From Actinomadura kijaniata NBRC 14229 (GTDB lineage: Bacteria; Actinomycetota; Actinomycetes; Streptosporangiales; Streptosporangiaceae), in the NCBI RefSeq assembly GCF_001552175.1, contig NZ_BCQR01000026.1, forward strand, positions 1-64,000: a stretch of 64,000 bases of DNA, written 5' to 3'. Shown one piece after another: positions 1 to 9,091 of this stretch (position 1 is its first letter; every line of letters starts with the position of its first letter). The position numbers were made by a program, and so were the translations under genes. The notes below the pieces were generated by a model that worked only from the letters and a program-made list of their open reading frames with translations, was not told the origin of the DNA and made no database searches.

Positions 1-1
1 C

Positions 2-1003
<1,002 letters not shown>

Positions 1004-1020
1004 GAAACGGACGACGACCC

Positions 1021-1063
1021 GGCCCGAGCACCGCCCGCCCGGACAAGCGGCGGCGCTCGGGCC
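1021..1063 (+). terminator. Hairpin terminator after rpoB
   Basis: The 15-base arms at 1021-1035 and 1049-1063 pair at 14 of 15 positions around a 13-base loop, starting 17 bases after the rpoB stop. There is no T-run, as is common for actinobacterial terminators. It separates rpoB from everything downstream. Confidence 0.65.
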
Positions 1064-1382
1064 GACGGCGTAACGGGAGCCGACGTTCGCCAAATGCGGT
1101 GAGCGGAAACCGTGGCCAACGGACGGCTCGCTCGGCGACCAGGAGCAGAACCGACATTCTGCTCAGGGTTGCAAAGCCGCACGTCATCCGGCTTCCTGAC
1201 CCACGGGCGCGCCCGGCGGGCCGGCATTCGGTGGGCCTGCGACGAACCGGCCGTGGTGGGGGTGCGGCGCCAGGACGATTTCGACCCCCGCGCCGCGTCG
1301 GTACGTCTTCGGTCCGGCGGTTAACTGCCGGATCCAGTCCTCCTGACCCCATCGTGATCGCATCGAGTGGTCGCGTGGGACG
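1064..1382. other. Gene-free stretch after rpoB
   Basis: No frame here has a start, ribosome site and coding-like composition together. There is no trace of the rpoC N-terminus expected after a standard rpoB. Confidence 0.5.
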
Positions 1383-1703
1383 TCACCAGGCGGGTATCGG
1401 CAGGACCTGGTAGTGCACGGTGCCGACGTCGGCCCACCCGTTGGCGCGGGCGCTCTCGGCGGCGCCGCGAAAAGCGGCGGCCTGGGCGAGGGCCCCGTCG
1501 TGTTCCAGGTTGTCGGCCGAGTAGGCCAGGTAGTTGCCCAACCAGCGGCACGCGATCATGCGGTTGCGGAAGCGAGGGCTGAGCGGGTGCGGCGCCGGAT
1601 GCGCATCGGTGGTCTCCAGGCACACGACCTGGTACAGCCAGGGGCGTTCCGGCGGCGGCTCCGGAGGGTCGTTGAGCGGCGGAAAGGGTGGGGGACAGGT
1701 CAT
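1383..1703 (-). CDS. Small hypothetical protein
   Basis: A 106-residue frame whose first 30 residues are proline-rich and whose remainder looks like a compact soluble protein (RMIACRWLGNYLAY, then an alanine-rich helix and GTVHYQVLPIPAW). Codon composition over the second half is coding-like, and no opposite-strand frame is better. I do not recognise the family and see no signal peptide or membrane segment. The ATG at 1703 is the first start; a later ATG at about residue 49 would give only the conserved-looking half. No operon partner is evident. Confidence 0.5.
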   Translation of the reverse strand: MTCPPPFPPLNDPPEPPPERPWLYQVVCLETTDAHPAPHPLSPRFRNRMIACRWLGNYLAYSADNLEHDGALAQAAAFRGAAESARANGWADVGTVHYQVLPIPAW

Positions 1704-2092
1704 GGCGGCAGTGCGGATTCATCAGGTGGCGGTGGAGGACCGTCAGCGGGCGGCGCTCCCGTGGCGTGATGTTCTCACTACCGGCTGTCGATGTGTATGT
1801 CGCGTGACATGGACTCTTGTGGCGAGATCCGTGGCGCTGGCGTCCCTTCCTGTTGCGCCGTCACCGGTGTTGGGCCGACGGTGCTCCGAAGCAGGCCGTT
1901 ATCCGCTTACCACCGGTGTCACCAGGGAGCAGTTCGCCATGTCCTCGAACGGGGAACGAATTGCTCGGCCGACCCGGAGCCTTCCGAGCCTCTGCGTCAC
2001 GGCGTTCGATGGTGCGGCAGGCCGTGACGGGCGGTGCCGCTGCCAGTAGAGTCCTCCCAGACTTGGGAAAGAGAAAAGCAGGTGGGTTGGCG
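1704..2092. other. Intergenic stretch before the STAS gene
   Basis: Several frames are open across this interval but none has a convincing start or composition. The last bases hold an AGGTGGG-like ribosome site for the STAS gene at 2093. Nothing else stands out. Confidence 0.4.
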
Positions 2093-2527
2093 ATGGGAGT
2101 GCAAGGGCCGACATTGCGGACCCGTTCGGTGCGGCGGGGCGGCTGGCTGGTGATCGAGGTCGCCGGGGAGTTGGACATCGCCACCGCGCCGATCCTGGAG
2201 GACGAACTGTCGCAGGCCACCACTCCGGTGACGGGTCGGGTCGCGGTGACGTGGGTGGCGTTGGAGCTGTCAGGGTTGAGCTTCGCCGACTCCTCCGGCC
2301 TGAACGTGCTGATCCGCTGGTGGAAACGCCTGCAGGCCGGCGGAGGGAACCTGCTGCTGCTCCACCCGACCGGACGCGTGGCCTCGCTCCTGGCCATCAC
2401 CGGACTGGACCGTTTCCTCCCCGTGCACGACAGCCTGCCCGCCGCCAGCGCCACCCCCGGCACCGACGACATGCCCCACGCCCGGCCCGGATCGGAGCCG
2501 GACGCCCCCACCGCCGTGGTCGGCTGA
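2093..2527 (+). CDS. STAS-domain anti-sigma factor antagonist
   Basis: A 144-residue protein with a single STAS domain at roughly residues 8-118, the fold of SpoIIAA/RsbV-type antagonists that release sigma factors by binding partner anti-sigma kinases. The phosphorylation-site region reads LSFADSSGLN, with Ser67 aligning to the SpoIIAA serine. The last 25 residues are a polar, proline-rich tail. The open frame extends further upstream, but the ATG at 2093 has a close AGGTGGG site and starts right before the conserved beta strand. No cognate anti-sigma kinase or sigma gene is adjacent, so it is an orphan acting on an unlinked partner. Confidence 0.82.
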   Translation: MGVQGPTLRTRSVRRGGWLVIEVAGELDIATAPILEDELSQATTPVTGRVAVTWVALELSGLSFADSSGLNVLIRWWKRLQAGGGNLLLLHPTGRVASLLAITGLDRFLPVHDSLPAASATPGTDDMPHARPGSEPDAPTAVVG

Positions 2528-2687
2528 GCAGCCGCTCGCCCCTCTGACCACGCACGCGAGGCGCGGACTGCCGGATGACCGAGCCCGGCTGGATGTCTGC
2601 TCCGACGGGTGGCGTTCGCCCCACCGGATCACCGACCGCAGCGGAGCGGTCTTCAGCATGTCTGCGGCGATGGGGGTCCCGGCGATC

Positions 2688-2885
2688 TCAGCAGGAAGTG
2701 GAACGGCTGACCAGAATGCCCGCGAGGACCTGCGCCAACGTCTCGTCGCCCAGCCGGTTGGCCTCCATGTAGACCAGCACGTCGAGTGCCTCCGCCGCCG
2801 TGAGGTTCCTGGCGGGCTTGCCGGACCATGTCGGGGGAGAGGACGGCGGGTCGTACACGTCGAGCTTTACGGCAGCGTTCTGCAT
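2688..2885 (-). CDS. Small hypothetical protein (65 aa)
   Basis: The ATG at 2885 follows a GGGGGTGACGGGA purine-rich site and opens a 65-residue frame: a short polar N-terminus with a proline patch, then an amphipathic helical half containing ARNLTAAEALDVLVYMEANR. The helix-forming half and the plausible ribosome site favour a real gene over an accidental frame. I do not recognise the family. A longer version from 2948 is possible, but its extra residues look non-coding. No neighbour suggests a role. Confidence 0.45.
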   Translation of the reverse strand: MQNAAVKLDVYDPPSSPPTWSGKPARNLTAAEALDVLVYMEANRLGDETLAQVLAGILVSRSTSC

Positions 2886-3262
2886 TCCCGTCACCCCCGG
2901 CTCACACTTACGTTCGCGCCCTTGTCTGCCCGCGAGCACCTGCCTCATGCGTTCCTTGGATAACGTTTAGGCCTCACGATCAGGCCGGTCCCGGTCCCAG
3001 GGCGAACGTTCCCTCCTCGTCAGCCCGGCAACGCGTCCGCCGCCAGTAGTGGCGCCGGCCACCTGCTCCTTGCACTCGGACCCTGGAACCCCGACATGCA
3101 CCAGACGAGCGTTCTGGGTCTCCTTGGCCCCAGCACGTCTGCGTCGCAACGAGGACGGTGGCCGCCCACCGTCGCGGCGACGCACCGTACCGAAACAGCT
3201 GCAATCGCCTATCTGACAAGAATGTCAGCCCAGACAGCGGCCGCGCCGACGTGGGCTGACCA
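2886..3262. other. Gene-free stretch with a small inverted repeat
   Basis: No supported gene. At 3213-3228 lies a perfect 6-4-6 inverted repeat (CTGACA, four bases, TGTCAG), 35 bases beyond the stop of the minus-strand oxidoreductase. It could be an operator remnant or a weak hairpin. Confidence 0.35.
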
Positions 3263-4153
3263 TCACTGCCTGGCGCGGATGATCTCGGTCAGGCTGGCGA
3301 AGCTGTCCTTGCCGTGGCCGGCGTCGATGCCCCGGGCGGTCAGGGACTGGATGAGCTCGGGCAGGGCGGTGTCGAGTCCGCGGGCCCTTCCGGCCTCGAT
3401 GAGGTGATCCATGAGCGGGGCGTCCAGTTCGAGCCATTCCTGATCGCCTGGGTAGTGGCGGTCGTCGATCTGGCGGGCGTACTCAGTGATCACGTCTGTG
3501 ACGGTGGTCGACAGCCAGCGGGTCAGCAGTGGCGCCACAGTGGTGGCTGGGATCTGGGCCGTGCCGAGTAGTGCGGCAGTCTGCAGGAAGCCGATCAGGG
3601 TGGCCCAGGCGAAGTTGAGCATCGCCACGTCATACAGGGCCGCGGTGCCGGGGGCCGCACCCAAGTACGTGGCGTCGCCCAGGTGGGTGAGCACAGTCCG
3701 GTGACGCTCGAACACCTCGGCCGAGCCGCTGTACACCAGCACTGTCTCCGGGTCGCCGACATGCTCGGGATGGGCCATCAACGCGCCGTCAAGATAGTGG
3801 CCGCTGCGGGCGTTCATCCAGGCGGCGACCTGCTCGGCCTGCGCGCTCGTTCCGGACGTCAAATTGACCACGTCGGCGGCGGTGACGTACGGCTCGGCCT
3901 GGCCGAGGACGCGTTGGACACCGTCGTAGTCGTCAAGACACACCAGGACCAAAGAGGCGGTGGTGAATGCCGTCTGCAACGACTCGGCTCGCGGTACGCC
4001 CTTGACCGGCGATGTCTCGGCCGAGGGGTTGGGCTCGGGGCCGACCTCGTCCCAGGCCACCACTGTGGCGCCTGCCGCTGCGAGCGCTTGGGCCAGTGCC
4101 GTGCCCCGCGAGTTCAGCCCTATCACGGTCACGGAGTCCATCCGATGGCTCAT
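3263..4153 (-). CDS. NAD(P)-dependent oxidoreductase, imine-reductase-like
   Basis: A 296-residue protein with the layout of the imine reductase / beta-hydroxyacid dehydrogenase superfamily: an N-terminal Rossmann fold (residues 6-165) and a helical dimerisation domain (170-296). The nucleotide loop reads VIGLNSRG instead of the usual GLGxMG, but keeps the first and last glycines. The motif ALYDVAMLN at the start of the second domain matches the position of the proposed proton-donor Asp/Tyr in imine reductases. Length is typical. ATG 4153 is preceded by AGGAGGAACT. It is divergent from a MerR regulator, and the shared region holds a MerR-type promoter reading into this gene, so induction by that regulator is likely. 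The substrate is unknown. Confidence 0.8.
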   Translation of the reverse strand: MSHRMDSVTVIGLNSRGTALAQALAAAGATVVAWDEVGPEPNPSAETSPVKGVPRAESLQTAFTTASLVLVCLDDYDGVQRVLGQAEPYVTAADVVNLTSGTSAQAEQVAAWMNARSGHYLDGALMAHPEHVGDPETVLVYSGSAEVFERHRTVLTHLGDATYLGAAPGTAALYDVAMLNFAWATLIGFLQTAALLGTAQIPATTVAPLLTRWLSTTVTDVITEYARQIDDRHYPGDQEWLELDAPLMDHLIEAGRARGLDTALPELIQSLTARGIDAGHGKDSFASLTEIIRARQ

Positions 4154-4205
4154 AGTTCCTCCTGCACTCGGGGGATCCGCGCTGTCACGCGGTATCTGCG
4201 TCGCT

Positions 4206-4237
4206 AAGCTAGACCTTCACATCTATGTGAGAGTCAA
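4206..4237 (-). promoter_or_regulatory. MerR-type promoter/operator for the oxidoreductase gene
   Basis: Read on the minus strand: TTGACT (4232-4237), a 19-base spacer, then CTAGCT (4207-4212). The spacer contains the perfect dyad TCACATCTATGTGA at 4217-4230. An over-long 19-base spacer with a central dyad is the hallmark of promoters activated by MerR-family proteins through DNA untwisting. Confidence 0.7.
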
Positions 4238-4251
4238 CTCGGGAGATGGCC

Positions 4252-4605
4252 GTGCGCATAGGCGAGCTGGCTCAGCGGACCGGCGTCAGCCAGCGGCTGT
4301 TGCGCTACTACGAAGAGCAAGGACTCCTGCAGCCGCTGCGGCGGCCGAGCGGATACCGCGAGTACGACGACGCCGACGTCGAACTCGTGCGGCGCATCCG
4401 CACCCTGCTCGCCGCCGGGCTCAACACCACCACCATCGCCTACGTGCTGCCCTGCACCGTTGAAACCGGCGACGGCCTCGCCGCAGCGTGCCCTGACCTA
4501 GTGACCGACCTGCGGCGCGAACGCGACCGGATCAGCAGATCGATCACCGAGCTTCACACGGCCCGGACCATGCTCGACGCGATCATCGGCGCCACCTCCC
4601 GCTGA
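4252..4605 (+). CDS. MerR family transcriptional regulator
   Basis: A 117-residue regulator with an N-terminal winged helix-turn-helix (RIGELAQRTGVSQRLLRYYEEQGLL, residues 1-25, followed by RPSGYREY) and a long dimerisation helix to about residue 105. It lacks a large C-terminal effector domain, so it belongs to the small MerR group; the two cysteines (PCTVE and AACPD) are spaced too far apart to claim a metal site. GTG 4252 lies six bases after GGGAG; an ATG at 4246 is possible but would sit directly on that site. It is divergent from the oxidoreductase, whose promoter holds its likely operator. Confidence 0.88.
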   Translation: MRIGELAQRTGVSQRLLRYYEEQGLLQPLRRPSGYREYDDADVELVRRIRTLLAAGLNTTTIAYVLPCTVETGDGLAAACPDLVTDLRRERDRISRSITELHTARTMLDAIIGATSR

Positions 4606-4758
4606 GACCGCGGACACGCCACCCACCCGCGACGGGTCGAGAACTGCCAGTCCAGGACCTGACCGATACGCACCGAACGCGAAGAGCGGATCCGGCAGAA
4701 CGCGCCGAAGGTGGTGGACCCTTCCGGGAACAGCCGGGCGCGGCGGCGTCAGGCCGGG

Positions 4759-4794
4759 GTGCGGGCAGTGTGCGCAGTGCGGGCAGTGTGCGCG
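4759..4794. repeat. 18-bp tandem repeat, two copies
   Basis: The unit GTGCGGGCAGTGTGCGCA at 4759-4776 is followed directly by a copy differing only at the last base (4777-4794). It lies in non-coding DNA. Confidence 0.8.
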
Positions 4795-5040
4795 GCTACG
4801 CCTACGACCTGCTGCGTTGGTGGCGGTGGCTTCTCTGCACCCAGCAAGCCGACACGCCATGACCAGAGGTCAACGCTCCGGCATGTGTGTTGCCGTGACG
4901 CGTGCTGTTCGGCACACAGGTCTGTGGGGGCATCCGCTCATGCCGATGACAGTGTGATCGGCTCGCCGTCTGCCTGGGCGGTGTCCGTGGCGGCTGCGGG
5001 TTGGACTCATCTGGCCTCGCCGCGGTGCGGTGGCGCGACG

Positions 5041-5334
5041 CTGGCCGGCCTGTCGGACAACCTGCTTAACGCCTGGCGCACCGCGGAACACACCGGCCGT
5101 CTCGCCCTGGCCCGAATCTGACGCCAGGGATCACAGCGGGCCGACCACAGTCGCAACCTGGACGCCTTGAGCACAAGTCGCCGCGAGCTCGTCTGGCGTC
5201 ACGCCAAGTACGAGGACCATCCCACCCGCGCCCACACCAACGCCGACGACATCGGCACCGCAGTGGACCAGGCCCTGAACCGCCAACGAGCCCGGATTGA
5301 GGATCAGCAGCGAACTTCACCAGGGCTACTTAGG
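5041..5334 (+). pseudogene. Possible gene remnant with an in-frame stop
   Basis: One frame reads as protein-like on both sides of a TGA at 5119-5121: before it SDNLLNAWRTAEHTGRLALA, after it RRELVWRHAKYEDHPTRAHT and a helical stretch ending NRQRARIEDQ. The two pieces are in the same frame and have similar amphipathic character, which suggests a decayed gene for a helical protein. No clear start or terminus can be placed and I do not recognise the family. Confidence 0.3.
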
Positions 5335-5788
5335 CCGCTCGTGGTCGGGCGGCGGCCGAGAGGGTGTTCAGGGCGGTGGGGTGTGGGAGATGAGGAGCGC
5401 AGGAACGAAGGTCCGCGCTACCGCACCGGTTCTGGTCTACGAGCACGCTTCATTGCGGAAGGTTGCTGTCGCCTGGGCGGTCCGATGACGGCACCTGACA
5501 GCAGAACCCACGGCCGCACATCGCCGCACACCGTCGCACCGCACGGGGCCAGGGCGCTAAATCCCCCACAACCAGACGCCAGCGTGGAGACCTGCGGAAA
5601 CACCGTTCGGGTAACCGGACAGAATTTCTGGTCTCTCCGGTGCGTCCTCTTACCGCACCAACGCCCGTAACAATCCGTAATCGCGAGTCTCGCGGGCCCA
5701 TCCGAGCCACCGCTCACCGCAGCTACCGACATTCAGGGCCTCGCCGGGCCGAGTGGCGGCTCGCCGTAGCTGTAGGAGTCCGGGGCCG

Positions 5789-6247
5789 TTACGGCGCGGG
5801 GGGTCGGGTGGGTAGACCACGGCTGGGGAGGGGCTCACTGTAGACGAGGTTGGTGGTGGTGCTGCCGAGTTCCAGCAGCTCGTCCACGATCTCCTCCAGG
5901 TGGGCCATCGTGGACGCGGCGATCTTCAGGACGTAGCAGTCCTCGCCGGTGGTGCGCAGGCACTCAAGGATCTCCTCGCGCTCGCGCAGCAGGTCGTGCA
6001 GCGGGGCGTGCCGGTTGCCGGGGTACTTCAGCCGGACGACGGCCAGCACCGGCAGCCCGGCCTTGGCCAGGTCGACGCGGGCGTGATAGCCGGTGACCAC
6101 GCCCTCCGCCTCCAGCCGCCGCACCCGCTCGGTCACCGCGGACGCGCTGAGGTTGACGCGTCTGCCCAGCTCGGTGAGGGACACGCGGCCGTCGCGCTGC
6201 AGCTCGGTGAGGATCGCCCAGTCGGTGTCGTCGAGGTTCCCGGCCAT
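5789..6247 (-). CDS. Lrp/AsnC family transcriptional regulator
   Basis: A 152-residue regulator with the standard layout: an N-terminal helix-turn-helix (LDDTDWAILTELQRDGRVSLTELGRRVNLSASAVTERVRRLE, about residues 5-45) and a C-terminal RAM ligand-binding domain (about 60-140) with the conserved GEDCYVLKI strand. Lrp/AsnC proteins usually sense amino acids or related small molecules as octamers. The frame is open to 6469, but ATG 6247 starts right at the helix-turn-helix. It is divergent from the LLM oxidoreductase/deaminase pair, with 94 bases between the starts, and is probably their regulator. Confidence 0.88.
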   Translation of the reverse strand: MAGNLDDTDWAILTELQRDGRVSLTELGRRVNLSASAVTERVRRLEAEGVVTGYHARVDLAKAGLPVLAVVRLKYPGNRHAPLHDLLREREEILECLRTTGEDCYVLKIAASTMAHLEEIVDELLELGSTTTNLVYSEPLPSRGLPTRPPAP

Positions 6248-6341
6248 CTGGGCAAAATACCGCTGAATCCACGGGGGACGGGCCGATGTGCCGTGAAGAA
6301 TCCCTTCTGTCGCGCCGAACCGGCTGGATAGCCTGAGCGCC

Positions 6342-7181
6342 GTGAAACTGGGAGTGAACGTTCCGAACTTCGGGCCCGGCACCGGCCCGGAGACGCTGCG
6401 CCGCTGGGCACAGGCCGTCGAGGGCCTGGGATACGACCTGCTCATGGTGTCCGACCACATCGCCGTCACGCCTGACGTGGCCGCGCAGTACCCGGCGCCC
6501 TTCTACGAGCCGTTCACCACGCTGTCCTGGTTGGCGGGCGTCACCCGCCGGGTCGCGCTCGGAACGACGGTGCTGGTCGCGCCGTACCGGCACCCCCTGC
6601 TGGTCGCGCGGATGGCCGCGAACCTCGACCGGCTCAGCGACGGACGGCTGGTCCTCGGTGTGGGCGTCGGCTGGGCCCGGCAGGAGTTCGCGGCGCTCGG
6701 CGTCCCCTTCGAGCGCCGCGGTGAGCTGACCGAGGACTTCCTGCGGACCCTCAAGGACGCCTGGCGGAACACCGACGACTACCGCAACGGCCCGATCCCC
6801 CTGTGGGTCGGCGGCCACAGTGACGCCGCGCGGCGCCGCGCCGTGCGGTTCGGCGACGCCTGGCATCCCCTCCGCTTCACCATGCCCTGGCTGGAGGAGG
6901 CCGTGGAACGGCTCCGGACGATCGCCGCGGCAGAGGGAAGCCCCGTCCCTCCACTGGCCCCGCGCATCGTCCTGCGCCTCACCGACGAGCCGCTCACCGA
7001 GCGCCGCGCGGGGGAGGGGACGGCCGACCAGGTGATGGACGATCTGAAGCGGCTGCGGGCGCTGGGCGCCGAGAGCGTCCTGCTCGACCCCTACCTGGGC
7101 GACCCCGAGGAGACCCGGCACCCCGAGACCGCCTGGCGGGACCTCGCCGCCGTGGCCGCCCTGCGAAAGGACCTCGCATGA
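6342..7181 (+). CDS. LLM-class F420-dependent oxidoreductase (TIGR03619-like)
   Basis: A 279-residue TIM-barrel flavin/F420 oxidoreductase of the luciferase-like monooxygenase superfamily. The N-terminus KLGVNVPNFGP, the LLMVSDHI strand, RVALGTTVLVAPYRHP and LSDGRLVLGVGVGW are typical of the F420-dependent group and form the cofactor pocket. Substrate classes in this group are diverse and cannot be read from sequence. GTG 6342 is the first start after the divergent promoter. Its stop overlaps the start of the deaminase by four bases (ATGA), so the two are translationally coupled and probably act in one pathway, perhaps degradation of a nitrogenous heterocycle (inference). Confidence 0.85.
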   Translation: MKLGVNVPNFGPGTGPETLRRWAQAVEGLGYDLLMVSDHIAVTPDVAAQYPAPFYEPFTTLSWLAGVTRRVALGTTVLVAPYRHPLLVARMAANLDRLSDGRLVLGVGVGWARQEFAALGVPFERRGELTEDFLRTLKDAWRNTDDYRNGPIPLWVGGHSDAARRRAVRFGDAWHPLRFTMPWLEEAVERLRTIAAAEGSPVPPLAPRIVLRLTDEPLTERRAGEGTADQVMDDLKRLRALGAESVLLDPYLGDPEETRHPETAWRDLAAVAALRKDLA

Positions 7182-7603
7182 CCCCCCAGGACGAGCGCCT
7201 GCTGCGCAGGGCCATCGAGCTGGCCAACGAGTCGCGCGCCACCGGGCACGCCCCCTACGGTTCCCTGCTGGCGGCCCCGGACGGGACGATCCTCGTCGAG
7301 GCGCACAACACCGTCCGCGCCGACCGCGACATCTCCGCCCATCCCGAGCTGAAGCTGGCGCGCTGGGCGGCCCGGGAGCTCGACCCCGGCACCGCCGCCG
7401 CCACGACGATGTTCACCAGCTGCCAGCCCTGCATGATGTGCACCGGGGCGATCGACCGCTCCGGCCTGGGCCGCGTCGTGTACGCGCTGTCCGCCGAGCA
7501 GCACACCGAGATCTACCCCGAGGGCGGTTTCCCGCGCGTCCCGCAGGAGGGCCCCGCCCTCTTCGAGGAGGCGCGGGTCCCGATCGTCGGCTACTACACC
7601 TGA
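7178..7603 (+). CDS. Nucleoside/base deaminase (cytidine-deaminase fold)
   Basis: A 141-residue zinc deaminase of the CMP/dCMP and guanine deaminase superfamily. The zinc ligands and catalytic glutamate are visible: AHPELKLA (His55, Glu57; HPE in place of the commoner HAE) and SCQPCMMC (Cys85, Cys88). Residues 1-30 hold the helix and PYGSLL strand that usually form the substrate pocket. Length is normal. It is coupled by an ATGA overlap to the LLM oxidoreductase, which suggests that the substrate is an amino-heterocycle processed by both enzymes. The exact base or analogue is unknown. Confidence 0.85.
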   Translation: MTPQDERLLRRAIELANESRATGHAPYGSLLAAPDGTILVEAHNTVRADRDISAHPELKLARWAARELDPGTAAATTMFTSCQPCMMCTGAIDRSGLGRVVYALSAEQHTEIYPEGGFPRVPQEGPALFEEARVPIVGYYT

Positions 7604-7705
7604 CGCGGCCCTGCCCGCTCCGGGCCCGGACCGTCCGCGATCCGATCGTGGCCGGTCCGGGCGACCGGGTGTGGTTCGGGACGAGGCGGGCGCCGGGGAG
7701 GCGTG

Positions 7706-7993
7706 GTGATCCCCATCCATGACGTCACCCCTCTCCGGCGGACCCCGGTGCTGCTCGTCCTCGCCAACGTGGCGGTCTTCCTGCTCGCGCCCGCGGCCAG
7801 GGGACCGGGCGCGACGGCGGTGTGCCGCCAGACCGCGTTCCCCGACCACTACGCCGCGGTCCCGCGCGAGCTGATCGAGAACCGGCCCTTGCCGCGCGTG
7901 GCGACCGGCGACGTCACCGAGACGTCCCGAGGCCGCCTCGCCTGCGCGGCCGGACGCCCCTCCCACCACAAGGTGCCCGCGCTGCCGGTGCTG
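7706..7993 (+). pseudogene. Truncated rhomboid-type intramembrane protease gene
   Basis: The frame starts with a good site (GGGGAGG before GTG 7706; another GTG at 7703) and resembles the N-terminus of actinobacterial rhomboid proteases: PIHDVTPLRRTPVLLVLANVA, a first membrane segment, then a cysteine-containing loop with DHYAAVPRELIENRPLPR and a conserved-looking HHKVPALPVL. At about residue 97, where the next membrane helices and the catalytic GxSG/His should follow, the sequence changes to unrelated residues. That point coincides with the outer end of an inverted repeat (7992). The missing part is not found beyond the matching repeat at 9060. Family assignment rests on the N-terminus only. 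Confidence 0.6.
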
Positions 7994-8036
7994 GGTGCAG
8001 AACGTTCTCGGGGAGGTATCCGCCCAGTTCACTGGG
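7992..8036 (+). repeat. Left inverted repeat of the DUF1963 cassette
   Basis: Starts TGGGTGCAG and contains CGTTCTC and ATCCGCCCAG. Its partner is the reverse complement of 9016-9060, identical at 38 of 45 positions. Confidence 0.7.
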
Positions 8037-8118
8037 GTCCTCTGGGAGAACCGTCCCATCAGGACAGTGGGATCGCCGGGTCCTGTCGAACCGTCGTAGG
8101 CTGACCAAGCCCTGGGGG

Positions 8119-8937
8119 TTACCACGCGTCTGGTTCGGTGAACACCTGACTGAGGTCGCCTTCCCGTAGCGCCGGTTTGGGGATGAAGAACATCAACGAT
8201 CCGCCGTTGGGGAAGCTCCACGACCCGTGATTGCTGGAGAGCGTGAGCAGATGCCGGTCGCCGTCCTCCGGCCGCGCCTTCAGCGCAGAGGTCTCCATCA
8301 GCGGCCACCCGAACGCTTGGGCATCGGCTCGCAACCGCCCTGGATCCTGCAGCCAGGCCTCTCCGAACCGCTCGGCCACGAACCCGGACGGGTCGCACTC
8401 GAACTCCTCGCACACCTCGTCATCGGGCTCCAATCGCTCCCACACCAGCCGCGAGTACTCGGCGTAGGGGCTGGGGACCGAGACCCCGCCCCGGGCGTGC
8501 AACGACACGACCTCCAACTGCGTCAGCGGCTCCGGTGGCGCGACCTCAAGGGCCCGTGTCGGATCCGCCGCAACGACCGTGCAGATCCGGCGGTCACTCA
8601 GCTCGAAGCGGTGCGGCAGGTCCAGGTAGAAGAAGTTGAGCACCCCGGCCCGCACCGGAGCCTGGTCCCCGGCCCAGGACGCCAGCTCATCCATGTCCAG
8701 GACGGCGAACAGGCTGAGCGCAAGCCCATCCACCTCCGGCCAGGCCACACCCGGCTCCAGCAGCGCCGGCCCGCCGAGCCGGCACCGACCCGTGGCCGCA
8801 CGCCCGGCCGTGGCGGGCCACAACCCGAACCCGGGCCGAGCCAGCTCGGCGAGCTGCCGCCCGAGCCTCTCCCCGAGGTGCTCGGTACACAGCATCCGGC
8901 TGGCGGCCAACGCACTCTCAAGATCCATACACCGCAT
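8119..8937 (-). CDS. DUF1963 (YwqG-like) protein
   Basis: A 272-residue cytosolic protein of the DUF1963/YwqG type. The family pattern of a glycine-rich GGPALLEPGVAWP turn, a LSLFAVLDMDEL strand and later GVLNFFYLD and GDRHLLTLSSNHG blocks is visible, followed by NGGSLMFFIP near the C-terminus. The biochemical role of the family is not established. The start is ATG 8937 or the in-frame ATG at 8928 (MDLESAL). It lies alone between two inverted repeats, as the cargo of a possible mobile cassette, and is transcribed toward the truncated rhomboid gene. Confidence 0.8.
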   Translation of the reverse strand: MRCMDLESALAASRMLCTEHLGERLGRQLAELARPGFGLWPATAGRAATGRCRLGGPALLEPGVAWPEVDGLALSLFAVLDMDELASWAGDQAPVRAGVLNFFYLDLPHRFELSDRRICTVVAADPTRALEVAPPEPLTQLEVVSLHARGGVSVPSPYAEYSRLVWERLEPDDEVCEEFECDPSGFVAERFGEAWLQDPGRLRADAQAFGWPLMETSALKARPEDGDRHLLTLSSNHGSWSFPNGGSLMFFIPKPALREGDLSQVFTEPDAW

Positions 8938-9015
8938 TCCAACACAGCCCGCCGGAGGCGTCCGGCTGTTGCGCCCTCACCCCGTAGCCGTTTCAGCGGA
9001 CGTGACCCGCTCTAG

Positions 9016-9060
9016 CCCTGTGAGCTGGGCGGATGCGTCCCTGAGAACGCACTGCACCCA
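9016..9060 (-). repeat. Right inverted repeat of the DUF1963 cassette
   Basis: The reverse complement starts TGGGTGCAG at 9060 and contains CGTTCTC and ATCCGCCCAG, matching the left copy at 7992-8036 with seven mismatches. Confidence 0.7.
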
Positions 9061-9091
9061 AGTTAGACAACAAGCTGAGGTCGGGAGCGGC

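Larger units (their letters stand above)
4606..5788. other. Long stretch without an intact gene
   Basis: Almost 1.2 kb with no frame that I can support as intact. It contains an 18-bp tandem duplication (4759-4794) and a coding-like fragment interrupted by a stop (about 5041-5334). Composition looks less biased than in the flanking genes. It reads as decayed sequence. Confidence 0.5.
7992..9060. mobile_element. Putative non-autonomous cassette bounded by inverted repeats
   Basis: A 1069-bp segment flanked by imperfect 45-base inverted repeats (38 of 45 positions identical) with a DUF1963 gene as the only cargo. Its left end coincides with the point where the rhomboid gene is cut. No transposase is inside and no target-site duplication is obvious, so movement would need a trans-acting enzyme. 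This is inference from repeat position. Confidence 0.45.

Noticed and set aside
7091..8413. 440-codon minus-strand frame across the deaminase and rhomboid remnant
   Set aside because: It spans two genes with good plus-strand motifs and has Arg/Gly-rich shadow composition.
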